Below the pieces are notes generated by a model. That model did no database searches and was not told the origin of the DNA. It was given only the letters and a program-made list of their open reading frames with translations. From the NCBI RefSeq assembly GCF_027484945.1, contig NZ_JAIXRZ010000065.1, forward strand, positions 1-48,728: a stretch of DNA of 48,728 bases, given 5' to 3'. Within the stretch, counting starts at the first letter, position 1, and each line of letters opens with the position of its first letter. Shown one piece after another: positions 14,661 to 22,619 of this stretch. The DNA is from Flavobacterium sp. (lineage in GTDB: Bacteria > Bacteroidota > Bacteroidia > Flavobacteriales > Flavobacteriaceae). A program made the position numbers and the translations under genes.

Positions 14661-16042
14661 TCCATTCCATCAATTTTAACGTTCATTTTACCATTACCAT
14701 TAATGAACGCAATAATAAGATCATTGGTTAATTCTATTTTTTCAAATTCCAATTCTCCAATACTACCATTAATAAAAACTCCTTTCATTGGAGAAAAATT
14801 ACTCAAATAGTAGAGTAAGTTCTTTTTGCCTTCTTCCATATTGGGGCGAATAGAATAGCGACAAGATTCCTGCATTTTACGAATGATATACCCTTGTAAT
14901 AACCAATTTGCGGCTTTGGTAAGCAGTCCTTTTGTGTTCAATACATAATCTAGGTTCTCAAAATAGATCTCCTTATTTACAGGGTCATATTTTGGTATTC
15001 CCGATAAATAAATAGTACCCGTTATACTGCCACTCAAATTCAAAGCGATAATCATTCGGCCATCTTTCCCCCATAAAGCAACTTTTTCGACTTTTATTTT
15101 CCGATTTCCCGATGTAAATTCTTGTCCTTTAAAGTTCTGAGAAATTAATTGGGAAGCATTTTCATAGGTTGTAATTGCAGCAATAGAAGCAGTGGTGCGT
15201 TCTGGAAGTTTTGCCGCCGCTTTAAACGATATTGCATTTCGATCCATCCCCGACTTTGGCTGTTGACCTACTATAGTTGTCATCCCGCATTTGAGTCCTA
15301 AGTTCATTGCAATTTTAGTTTTATCCAAAACGGCATCCGTAACATATACTTCCATTGGGATTAATTTAAACCAGGCCTGATAAGCTTCGCTGGTTAATAA
15401 TGGTTTGCTTAGGGTTTCCAATACATCCAAAACATAGGGCTTAAAATCGCAGGATTTGTTAATTGCTGCATCAATTTTTTGAGCCACTTTCGCTTTGAAT
15501 AATGATAGAGTAGGGTTGATAATATAGGTTATCGGAACATTCTTACCGGCAATCTGCAGCGTCGGACTTTCACTCCACACCACATCTTCAATCGTGCTTT
15601 GGGTATTCATGGTCCAATTGGATAATTGGGCATCACTCAATAGGGTTATTGTTCCATTTAAATTAATCTCTCGTGTGTCATTCAAACCTAAAAAATCGGT
15701 TCCATATTTGAGTTTTGCCCATATTTTAAGAGGAATAATGGATTGTATTTTTCCATTTTTTTCTTCCAATTGAATCGTGGCTGTTTTCCAAATTTTCATT
15801 TCTGTTTTGTCATCTTCTAGATTTGTATCTTCATAGATTAATCCGTTCAATGACTTGTTGAGTTGTTGCTCTATCTCGCGTAAACTTATTTCCAAGGGCA
15901 TGCTTATAAATGAAGTTGTGGTTTTATAGGCCATGTCTACATTAGAGGAGCGTGTTGGTTTTTCTGCAATAATTTGTTGTGTTCCTGAACAAGCGCTAAC
16001 GATGAGCAGCAAAAGCGGGAGTAAAAGCCATTTTGTTTTCAT
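14657..16042 (-). CDS. DUF4403 family lipoprotein
   Basis: A 461-residue protein with a lipoprotein signal: hydrophobic n-region and lipobox VSAC with the modified cysteine at Cys18. The body matches the DUF4403 family of Bacteroidota and some proteobacteria in length and in its two similar beta-rich halves, each with a segment like SLREIEQQLNKSLNG. This organisation recalls lipid-binding tubular folds, but no function is established. The gene converges on the cox assembly operon with a 4-base overlap of coding ends and no terminator between them. It is transcribed divergently from tolC, sharing the 128-base region 16043-16170. Confidence 0.85.
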   Translation of the reverse strand: MKTKWLLLPLLLLIVSACSGTQQIIAEKPTRSSNVDMAYKTTTSFISMPLEISLREIEQQLNKSLNGLIYEDTNLEDDKTEMKIWKTATIQLEEKNGKIQSIIPLKIWAKLKYGTDFLGLNDTREINLNGTITLLSDAQLSNWTMNTQSTIEDVVWSESPTLQIAGKNVPITYIINPTLSLFKAKVAQKIDAAINKSCDFKPYVLDVLETLSKPLLTSEAYQAWFKLIPMEVYVTDAVLDKTKIAMNLGLKCGMTTIVGQQPKSGMDRNAISFKAAAKLPERTTASIAAITTYENASQLISQNFKGQEFTSGNRKIKVEKVALWGKDGRMIIALNLSGSITGTIYLSGIPKYDPVNKEIYFENLDYVLNTKGLLTKAANWLLQGYIIRKMQESCRYSIRPNMEEGKKNLLYYLSNFSPMKGVFINGSIGELEFEKIELTNDLIIAFINGNGKMNVKIDGMD

Positions 16043-16099
16043 AAAATTCAGAAAAATTTAGGCGTGAATGTAACAAAAAATCAATAAATCCGTCAGATA

Positions 16100-16122
16100 G
16101 TTAACGTTAAAATAGTAACGTT
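16100..16122. promoter_or_regulatory. possible operator: repeated AACGTT boxes upstream of tolC
   Basis: A perfect 10-base palindrome TTAACGTTAA (16101-16110) is followed by a second AACGTT at 16117-16122, 14 bases apart start to start. The pair lies in the -33 zone of the tolC promoter and also upstream of the divergent DUF4403 gene. The placement suggests a repressor or activator site; no regulator gene is adjacent. Confidence 0.3.
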
Positions 16123-16135
16123 TTTTTATTTCGCT

Positions 16136-16143
16136 TACCTTTG
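16136..16143 (+). promoter_or_regulatory. -7 element of the tolC-tsaB operon
   Basis: TACCTTTG fits TAnnTTTG and lies 27 bases before the tolC ATG. There is no TTG -33 box, so transcription may need an activator. Confidence 0.5.
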
Positions 16144-16170
16144 TTCTGACTTGAATGAATTCGATTTCGC

Positions 16171-17547
16171 ATGAAAAATAAATGTATCTTGATTTGTCTT
16201 ATAGGCCTCTTTTTGGTAACTAACCTCGGTTGGAGTCAAACAAAACCTTGGACTTTGCGCGAATGTGTTGAATTTGCGATGAAAAATAATATTTCGATTC
16301 AACAATCGGAATTAGATTTACAGGCTAGTCAACTTACAAAAAAAGATGCCATTGGAAATTATTTGCCCAATTTGAATGCCAATACTTCCCATTCTTGGAA
16401 TATTGGTTTGAACCAGAATATTACAACCGGTTTGTTAGAAAATCAAACGACTCAATATACATCAGCTGGGCTCAATTCAAATGTTACGATTTATAATGGG
16501 CTACAGAATTACAATCGTTTACGCCGGTCCAATTTGAGTATTCTTTCCTCCCAATACCAATTGGCTAAAATGAAAGATGATATTGGATTAAATGTGGCTA
16601 ATTCTTACCTGCAGATTCTTTTTAATAAAGAAAATTTGAAAGTACAACAAGAGCAATTGGCCAATGATGAAAAGCAATTGAAGCGCGCTGAAGAATTGGT
16701 TAAAGTCGGAGCTGTTCCCCGTGGCGATTTATTAGATGCACAAGCAACTGTAGCCGCCGACCAACAACGGGTTATAGCCGCTGAAAACACCTTGTTTTTG
16801 TCAAAGTTGAGTATGACACAATTGTTGCAATTGGAGGATTTTAAGAACTTTGATACTGCCGATACAAGTTTTGAGGCCGTCCTGAGCTTACCCCTTTCCG
16901 AAACACCAGAAACGATTCTCGCAAAAGCGAAACAAGAACGTGTGGAATTAAAAATTGCCCGTACTAATTTAGCAGGTGCCGAAAGTGATTTAAAAATTGC
17001 TAAAGGAGCTTTACAGCCCTCAATAGTTGGTTTTTATGGCTTCGGAACACGTGCTAGTTACGCTGATCGTATTATTGGTGTTGATGCAAATGGGAGTTTT
17101 ATACTGACAGGTCCTAAGTCGTTGATTGACCAATTTAGTGACAATAAAGGACATAATTTTGGATTCCAACTTTCCATCCCGATTTTAAATGGATTTAATG
17201 CTTCCAATGCAGTTTCCCGCTCAAAAATAGCTTTAGAACGTTCAAAAATCGCTCAAAAACAAGCGGAATTGGATTTGGAGCGTAATGTGTTTACTGCGAT
17301 TACCGATGCGAAAGGTGCTTTGAATGCCTATGAATCGGCTCGGTCTGCGTTGAGAGCACGTAGAAGTGCATTTGAATATGCCCAAGAGAAATTTAATGTA
17401 GGAATGATGAATAGCTTTGAGTTAAGTCAAGCACAAACTTTGTATAGTAATGCGCAATCGGAATTGATACGCACCAAATACGATTATATTTTTAAAGTTA
17501 AAGTCGTAGAATTTTATTTTGGAATTCCCATTGTGGATAAATTGTAA
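16171..17547 (+). CDS. TolC family outer-membrane efflux protein
   Basis: A 458-residue TolC-type protein: a trimeric outer-membrane channel that takes substrate from an inner-membrane pump through a periplasmic adaptor. Residues 1-23 are a signal peptide (ending GWSQ). The paired repeats expected of the family are visible: WTLRECVEFAMKNN early and ARTNLAGAESDLKIAKGALQP in the second half, with helical coiled-coil stretches around residues 125-205 and 365-440. The adaptor gene follows after 5 bases. The inner-membrane component (RND or MacB-type ABC) is absent, as the next gene is tsaB, so the partner must be encoded elsewhere. Confidence 0.93.
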   Translation: MKNKCILICLIGLFLVTNLGWSQTKPWTLRECVEFAMKNNISIQQSELDLQASQLTKKDAIGNYLPNLNANTSHSWNIGLNQNITTGLLENQTTQYTSAGLNSNVTIYNGLQNYNRLRRSNLSILSSQYQLAKMKDDIGLNVANSYLQILFNKENLKVQQEQLANDEKQLKRAEELVKVGAVPRGDLLDAQATVAADQQRVIAAENTLFLSKLSMTQLLQLEDFKNFDTADTSFEAVLSLPLSETPETILAKAKQERVELKIARTNLAGAESDLKIAKGALQPSIVGFYGFGTRASYADRIIGVDANGSFILTGPKSLIDQFSDNKGHNFGFQLSIPILNGFNASNAVSRSKIALERSKIAQKQAELDLERNVFTAITDAKGALNAYESARSALRARRSAFEYAQEKFNVGMMNSFELSQAQTLYSNAQSELIRTKYDYIFKVKVVEFYFGIPIVDKL

Positions 17548-17552
17548 TTAGT

Positions 17553-18842
17553 ATGGACAAAAGAAAGTTAAAATGGACAATCGGCCTACTTAGTGTACTT
17601 ATTGTAGGGTTAATAGGACTCTCCAAAATGGGTGTTTTTGGCGATCGCGAGACTAGTAAAGAAGTTGAATTAGCCAAAGCCGATGAAATAACAATTGTTG
17701 AAACCGTTTCTGCTACCGGAAAAATACAACCCGAAATCGAAGTAAAAGTTTCTTCACAGGTTTCGGGAGAAATTATTCAATTGCCTGTAAAAGAAGGACA
17801 ATCTGTAAAAAAAGGCGATTTATTAGTAAAAATCAACCCCGATATTTATACCTCAGGATTAAACCGAACGGTATCCAATTATGCAGGAACAAAGGCGGGT
17901 TTGTCGCAAGCTGATGCTTCGTTTAAAGAAGCTCAAGCCAACTTTGATCGTAATAAAACGCTATTTGAAAAAGGGATTATTTCTAAATCGGATTGGGACA
18001 AGGCGGTGGCTAATTTTGAAGTTGCAAAAGCCAATAAACAAGCAGCCTATTTCAACGTTAAAAGTGCAAATGCATCTGTAGTTGAAGCTAAAGATAATTT
18101 GGGGCGTACTACGATTTATGCGCCGGCAGACGGAACTATTTCTGTTTTGAATGTAGAATTGGGTGAAAAAATTCTAGGCACCCAACAAATGGCAGGAACA
18201 GAATTGCTGCGTGTAGCCAATTTAAATAATATGGAGGTTGAAGTCGATGTCAACGAAAATGACATTGTGAAAATAAATATCGGTGATGCAACAAATATTC
18301 AAGTCGATGCCTATTTAAAGAAAGAGTTTAAAGGTATTGTTACCAGTATTTCCAATTCGGCAAGTACGAGTACAACTGCCGACCAAGTAACTAATTTTAA
18401 AGTGAAGGTCCGAATACTAAAAGAATCCTATGCCGATTTGTTGGAAGGTAAACCGGCTACGTATTCCCCATTTCGCCCTGGGATGACGGCAACGGTTGAT
18501 ATTATCACCAAGCGTAAAGAAAAGGTCATCGGTGTGCCTATTAGTGCGGTTTTGGTAAAATCGGATACTACGGCTAATCCTGTTGAAACAATGTCAGATG
18601 AAGAAAGTGAGCAGCCAAAAACCGTAAAATCGAAGAGTGATAAAAAATTTGAGTGTGTTTTTGTTAAAGTTAACGATAAAGCACAAATCCGCGTGGTTAA
18701 AACAGGAATACAAGACGATACCAATATAGAAATAATTTCGGGCCTCAAAAAAGGAGATGAAATTATTATAGGGCCGTATACTGTTGTTTCTAAAGATTTA
18801 AATTCAGGGGATAAAATAAAAAGCAGCAATGCTTTAAAATAA
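17553..18842 (+). CDS. periplasmic adaptor (membrane fusion) protein, MacA/HlyD type
   Basis: A 429-residue efflux adaptor that would bridge an inner-membrane transporter and the upstream TolC. One N-terminal membrane helix (about 9-27) anchors it. The barrel-sandwich domain is split around a helical hairpin: VSSQVSGEIIQLPVKEGQSV (about residues 67-86) and APADGTISVLNVELGEKI (about 190-207), with the coiled-coil hairpin about 100-180 between them. The beta-barrel and membrane-proximal domains follow (about 230-425). The architecture is closest to MacA-type adaptors that work with MacB ABC transporters, but no such transporter gene is present. It lies between tolC (5-base gap) and tsaB (8-base gap). 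Confidence 0.9.
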   Translation: MDKRKLKWTIGLLSVLIVGLIGLSKMGVFGDRETSKEVELAKADEITIVETVSATGKIQPEIEVKVSSQVSGEIIQLPVKEGQSVKKGDLLVKINPDIYTSGLNRTVSNYAGTKAGLSQADASFKEAQANFDRNKTLFEKGIISKSDWDKAVANFEVAKANKQAAYFNVKSANASVVEAKDNLGRTTIYAPADGTISVLNVELGEKILGTQQMAGTELLRVANLNNMEVEVDVNENDIVKINIGDATNIQVDAYLKKEFKGIVTSISNSASTSTTADQVTNFKVKVRILKESYADLLEGKPATYSPFRPGMTATVDIITKRKEKVIGVPISAVLVKSDTTANPVETMSDEESEQPKTVKSKSDKKFECVFVKVNDKAQIRVVKTGIQDDTNIEIISGLKKGDEIIIGPYTVVSKDLNSGDKIKSSNALK

Positions 18843-18850
18843 AAATAAAA

Positions 18851-19510
18851 ATGGCCTTACTATTGGCTTTAGAAACCGCTACTCGAAATTGTTCGGTGGC
18901 TTTATCCAACAATGGAAAAGTACTTGCTTTTCGAGAAGTAGCAGCACAAGGGTATACCCATGCCGAACAACTTCATGTGTTTATTGAAGAAGTCTTAGCC
19001 GCCGCTGGAATTGGATTTTCCGAATTGGATGCAATTGCTGTAAGTAAAGGGCCGGGGTCCTACACGGGTTTGCGTATTGGAGTCTCAGCGGCTAAAGGAC
19101 TTTGTTATGCGCTGCAAAAACCCTTGATTGCCATAGACACCTTAACTGTTTTGGCCCATGCGGTACCCCAAACGGATGGCACGATTATCCCGATGATCGA
19201 TGCGCGAAGAATGGAGGTATATGCTGCAATTTATAGTGGTGATAAAAAAATAATTCGTCCGGTTCAAGCCGAGATTCTTACATCGGAAAGTTATGCAACC
19301 GTCCCAGGTACTATTTATGTTGTTGGCGATAGTTCAGACAAAGCCAAAACTGTCTTGCAAGATGAACGCTTTCAATTTTTGGATACGGTACAATTTCCTT
19401 CGGCACAAGTTTTATCTTGTTTAGCATTTCAAAAGTGGCAATTACAAGAATTTGAAGATGTGGCTTACTTTGAGCCCTTTTATTTGAAAGATTTTATGCT
19501 TTCTAAGTAA
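18851..19510 (+). CDS. tsaB: tRNA threonylcarbamoyladenosine biosynthesis protein TsaB
   Basis: TsaB pairs with TsaD and TsaE to install N6-threonylcarbamoyl on A37 of tRNAs that read ANN codons. The 219-residue length is normal. Family hallmarks are the N-terminal LALETATRNCSVAL, the motif KGPGSYTGLRIGVSAAKGL (about residues 60-78) and MIDARRMEVYAAIY. TsaB has the ASKHA fold but lacks catalytic residues, acting as a scaffold for TsaD. The ATG at 18851 is 8 bases after the adaptor gene. It converges with mscS with a single base between the stop codons. Confidence 0.95.
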   Translation: MALLLALETATRNCSVALSNNGKVLAFREVAAQGYTHAEQLHVFIEEVLAAAGIGFSELDAIAVSKGPGSYTGLRIGVSAAKGLCYALQKPLIAIDTLTVLAHAVPQTDGTIIPMIDARRMEVYAAIYSGDKKIIRPVQAEILTSESYATVPGTIYVVGDSSDKAKTVLQDERFQFLDTVQFPSAQVLSCLAFQKWQLQEFEDVAYFEPFYLKDFMLSK

Positions 19511-19511
19511 G

Positions 19512-20339
19512 TTATTTAGCCCCCTCTCGAGCATAAGGTTGAATTATAATTCCTTTTTCATCAAAGGCGGTTTTGCATTGTTCCAAGATATCGGATGAAA
19601 TGCAATTAAAGTCTTCATTTTTGCACCAAGGACGTATCGCCAAATGAATCGCATTGTCGGTTAAATCCCGCACCATAATCTCGGGTTCCGGTGATTTTAA
19701 TATATTGGGATGATTTAGTACGACGGCTTTGACAATTTCTTTGGCTTTTTTAATATCGGTGTCATACGACAATGAAAAAACCAAATCTGCTCTGCGTTTT
19801 CCGGCAATTGAAAAATTAGTGATTATTCCATTAGACAGAATTCCATTGGGGATAAAAATAGTTTCATTGTTTCCAGAGATCATTTGGGTAACAAAAATTT
19901 GAATATCCATAACGGTGCCTACAACTCCTTGTGCTTCAATTGTGTCACCAACACGAAAAGGTTTGAAGACAATAATTAATATTCCGCCGGCAAAATTTGA
20001 TAATGAACCTTGCAGCGCCATTCCTATTGCAAGTCCGGCAGCACCTAAAATAGCTACAAATGAAGTGGTTTCAATGCCGAGTTTAGAAATAAACGTAACA
20101 AATAATAATGCACGCAAACTCCACAACAAACTACTGGATAAAAATTCAGCTAGCGTTCGCTCAACTTCTTTTCTCTCCATAATTTTCTTTGCCATACGTG
20201 TGATGAAACGAATAGCATAAAGACCTATGAATAGGATAATTAAAGCAGAAACTAAACGAGGTGCGTAATCGATTAGTACATTATAAAATTCAACGGAGTA
20301 ATCTTTAACAGAAGTAACATATTTGCCTCCTGAAGCCAT
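19512..20339 (-). CDS. small-conductance mechanosensitive channel (MscS family)
   Basis: MscS channels open under membrane tension to release solutes on osmotic downshock. The 275-residue protein has three membrane helices (about 28-48, 68-88 and 92-122). The pore helix TM3 shows the Gly/Ala-packed pattern AILGAAGLAIGMALQGSLSN, followed by FAGGILIIVFKPFRVGDTIE, the strongest family signature. The cytoplasmic beta and alpha-beta domains follow (SGNNETIFIPNG). The ATG at 20339 lies 3 bases after the pseudouridine synthase stop, indicating an operon with that gene. Confidence 0.95.
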   Translation of the reverse strand: MASGGKYVTSVKDYSVEFYNVLIDYAPRLVSALIILFIGLYAIRFITRMAKKIMERKEVERTLAEFLSSSLLWSLRALLFVTFISKLGIETTSFVAILGAAGLAIGMALQGSLSNFAGGILIIVFKPFRVGDTIEAQGVVGTVMDIQIFVTQMISGNNETIFIPNGILSNGIITNFSIAGKRRADLVFSLSYDTDIKKAKEIVKAVVLNHPNILKSPEPEIMVRDLTDNAIHLAIRPWCKNEDFNCISSDILEQCKTAFDEKGIIIQPYAREGAK

Positions 20340-20342
20340 TTC

Positions 20343-21182
20343 TTAAATATTTTTTAAGTTAATGATTTCTTGATCGGTTAGATGGCGAAAAAATCCGCGC
20401 GGTAAGTTTTTCTTGGTTAAGCCGGCAAATGATACGCGGTCAACTTTTATTACATCGTATTTGAAGTGTTCAAAAATGGCACGTACTACTTTCACATTGG
20501 CGGTTCTTAATTGAATCCCAATTTCAGTTTTAGGTTGGTTTTCTATATAACTTATTTCATCAGCATAAATGCGATGCCCGTCTAAAGTAACTCCAGCAGC
20601 AATACTTTCTAGATCTTCAAATTTCAAATTGCGATCAAGGGAAACTTGATATATTTTCGTTGATTTTTGCTGTGGTTTGGAAAATTTCAACACCAAATCA
20701 GTATCATTAGTTAAAAGGAGTAAACCGGTAGTTGATTTGTCCATTCTACCAACGGGTTGTAATTTGGTTTTAGTCGTTCCTTTTAATAATTCTAAAACAT
20801 TACGTGAACTGCCACTATCTTCACCAGAGGTAGTAAAGTTTTTGGGTTTATTTATCAAATAGTATTCTTTCTTACCGGGTGTAATTTCGGTGCCGTCAAA
20901 ATTAACCACATCACCAGGTTTCACTTTAAATCCCATTTCAGTGATTACTTCGCCATTTACTTTTACATTGCCCGAACGGATATAAATATCAGCATCGCGT
21001 CGAGAACAAATACCCGAATTGGCCACATAACGGTTTAAGCGAATTTCGTCTGGATTTTCTTTAACCGTTTGTTGCTCCTTCTTTTTGGGAGCCGAAAATT
21101 TTTTAAACGGCTTATCATTCCCCTGTGATTTGGGTTTGAAGCTGGGTTTTTTGCCCGATCGATTGGAGTTAGAACGATTCAT
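20343..21182 (-). CDS. rRNA pseudouridine synthase, RluB/RsuA family
   Basis: A 279-residue RsuA/RluB-type enzyme that isomerises uridine to pseudouridine in ribosomal RNA. Residues 1-45 form a basic low-complexity extension rich in Lys, Ser, Asn and Pro. An S4 RNA-binding domain follows (about 47-93, LNRYVANSGICSRRDADIYI). The catalytic Asp is Asp148 in PVGRMDKSTTGLLLLTND. The basic C-terminal stretch VDRVSFAGLTKKNLPRG is usual. Family membership is secure; RluB (23S U2605) is more likely than RsuA, RluE or RluF, but specificity cannot be read from sequence alone. murI is 58 bases upstream and mscS 3 bases downstream. A near-consensus -7 (TATCTTTA) lies just upstream. Confidence 0.9.
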   Translation of the reverse strand: MNRSNSNRSGKKPSFKPKSQGNDKPFKKFSAPKKKEQQTVKENPDEIRLNRYVANSGICSRRDADIYIRSGNVKVNGEVITEMGFKVKPGDVVNFDGTEITPGKKEYYLINKPKNFTTSGEDSGSSRNVLELLKGTTKTKLQPVGRMDKSTTGLLLLTNDTDLVLKFSKPQQKSTKIYQVSLDRNLKFEDLESIAAGVTLDGHRIYADEISYIENQPKTEIGIQLRTANVKVVRAIFEHFKYDVIKVDRVSFAGLTKKNLPRGFFRHLTDQEIINLKNI

Positions 21183-21240
21183 TAACCTTTATTTTCGGTA
21201 AAGATACTTCTTTTCTTAGAACTGAGGGTTGCGCATTTTC

Positions 21241-22020
21241 TCAAAAATCATTTTGAATCACTGCATACTGCGCTCCCACGAAAAATTGCAACACCTTTGG
21301 GGTTGTATTGGTATAAAAAACTTGGTTTGACGGTTGTGTCGGATCATGAAAGCCACAATGATCGTGAATCATTTTTTGCGTTTGTCGAGCTACAGCTTCT
21401 CCCGAATCTATGATCTGTATCGAAGAGGGAAGTAACGCTTTAATCTGAGGTATTAAATAAGGATAATGGCTACAACCTAATACCAAATAATCAATATTAG
21501 CGGCAATCATCGGTTCGAGATACGTTTTGAGCAAGGTTTGCATTGCAGGGCTATTGATTTCTCCGGCTTCAATTAATTCGACCAAGCCATGGCCAATTTG
21601 CTCCATGAACGTAACATTTTTGTACTGCTGCAAGCTGTTATGGAATAGTTCGCTGTTAATTGTCCCTTTGGTAGCTAATATTCCAATTTTTTGGGTTTTT
21701 GAATGCAATGCTGCGGGTTTAATTGCCGGCTCAATTCCAATAAACGGAACATCATAGTTGGCTCGAAGTACTTTAATGGCATTTGTAGTTGCAGTATTGC
21801 AGGCTACTACGATAATTTTACAATTATGATTTAGTAGAAATTCAGTGTTTTTGCAACTTAACGCGATAATTTCATCTTTAGATTTCACCCCATAGGGCGC
21901 ATTTTTACTATCGGCCAGAAATAAGGTATTTTCATTAGGCATCAATTGATGGATTGCCTTCCAAATGGAAGTGCCCCCAATACCTGAGTCAAAAAGTCCT
22001 ATCGAATTGTTATTAAACAT
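21241..22020 (-). CDS. murI: glutamate racemase
   Basis: MurI converts L-glutamate to D-glutamate for peptidoglycan. The 259-residue product has the substrate motif IGLFDSGIGGTSI and the two catalytic cysteines in VACNTATTNA (Cys74) and LGCSHYPYL (Cys183). The ATG at 22020 is preferred. A TTG at 22026 is also in frame but overlaps the -7 promoter element at 22024-22031, so translation from it is unlikely. The promoter position leaves almost no 5' leader. The gene sits directly downstream of the terminator that ends the bamA-ompH operon. Confidence 0.95.
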   Translation of the reverse strand: MFNNNSIGLFDSGIGGTSIWKAIHQLMPNENTLFLADSKNAPYGVKSKDEIIALSCKNTEFLLNHNCKIIVVACNTATTNAIKVLRANYDVPFIGIEPAIKPAALHSKTQKIGILATKGTINSELFHNSLQQYKNVTFMEQIGHGLVELIEAGEINSPAMQTLLKTYLEPMIAANIDYLVLGCSHYPYLIPQIKALLPSSIQIIDSGEAVARQTQKMIHDHCGFHDPTQPSNQVFYTNTTPKVLQFFVGAQYAVIQNDF

Positions 22021-22023
22021 ACA

Positions 22024-22031
22024 CAAAGGTA
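22024..22031 (-). promoter_or_regulatory. -7 element of murI, nearly leaderless
   Basis: On the minus strand TACCTTTG ends 3 bases before the murI ATG. With the usual distance of a few bases to the start point, transcription would begin at or next to the ATG. Confidence 0.45.
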
Positions 22032-22037
22032 AAAAAA

Positions 22038-22065
22038 ATGCCCGTGGTAATTATACTACGGGCAT
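22038..22065 (-). terminator. rho-independent terminator of the bamA-ompH operon
   Basis: A 12-bp stem (22038-22049 with 22054-22065, one GU pair, core GCCCGT/ACGGGC) with a 4-base loop. On the minus strand it is followed by a run of T residues (22031-22038 read in reverse). It ends transcription of the short ompH gene. Confidence 0.88.
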
Positions 22066-22086
22066 TTCAATGGATTGTTTTGTTTT

Positions 22087-22587
22087 TTAGAATCCTAAAT
22101 CTTTTTTAACTTCAGCAGTGATATCAGGACCATCCGCTAATAATAAGCCAGAAGCATCAAGAACATATTGGTATCCTTTTGCTTTTCCTACTTTTGAAAT
22201 AGAGGCTTTGATTTTGTCAATTAATGGCTTCATCAATTCTCCTTCTTTCTTTTGTAATTCTGTTTGAGCAGTTTCTTGAAAATCGCTGATACGTTTTGCC
22301 ATATCTTGCATTTCTTGTTGACGCGTTTGATTTACAGCATCTGAAACTGTACCTGATTCTGCATCGTATTTTTTTGCTTTAGCTTGATATTCTTCAACTA
22401 AAGTTTTATAGTCTTTACTGTACGATTCATTAAGTTTTTCCAATTGCTTTCTAGCTTCAAGAATAGAAGGCATTTTTGTAGTGATTTCATTCACATCAAC
22501 ATGAGCAGTTTTAGCTTGAGCTTGAGCAGTTTGCATTCCGATAATGGCTACTACAGCTAAAATGGCATTTTTAAACGTTTTCATCAT
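22087..22587 (-). CDS. OmpH/Skp family periplasmic chaperone, short paralogue
   Basis: A 166-residue Skp-like protein that would hold unfolded outer-membrane proteins in the periplasm on the way to BamA. Signal peptide residues about 1-24 (ending AQA). The motif AHVDVNEITTKMPSI, the long helical arms (about 45-120) and the C-terminal YQYVLDASGLLLADGPDITAEV are family features. ATG codons at 22587 and 22584 are both possible. It follows a longer ompH paralogue after 32 bases and ends the DUF6089-uppS-bamA-ompH-ompH operon. Confidence 0.92.
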   Translation of the reverse strand: MMKTFKNAILAVVAIIGMQTAQAQAKTAHVDVNEITTKMPSILEARKQLEKLNESYSKDYKTLVEEYQAKAKKYDAESGTVSDAVNQTRQQEMQDMAKRISDFQETAQTELQKKEGELMKPLIDKIKASISKVGKAKGYQYVLDASGLLLADGPDITAEVKKDLGF

Positions 22588-22619
22588 TTTGAATTAAATT
22601 TAGTGTTTCAATATTAGTA

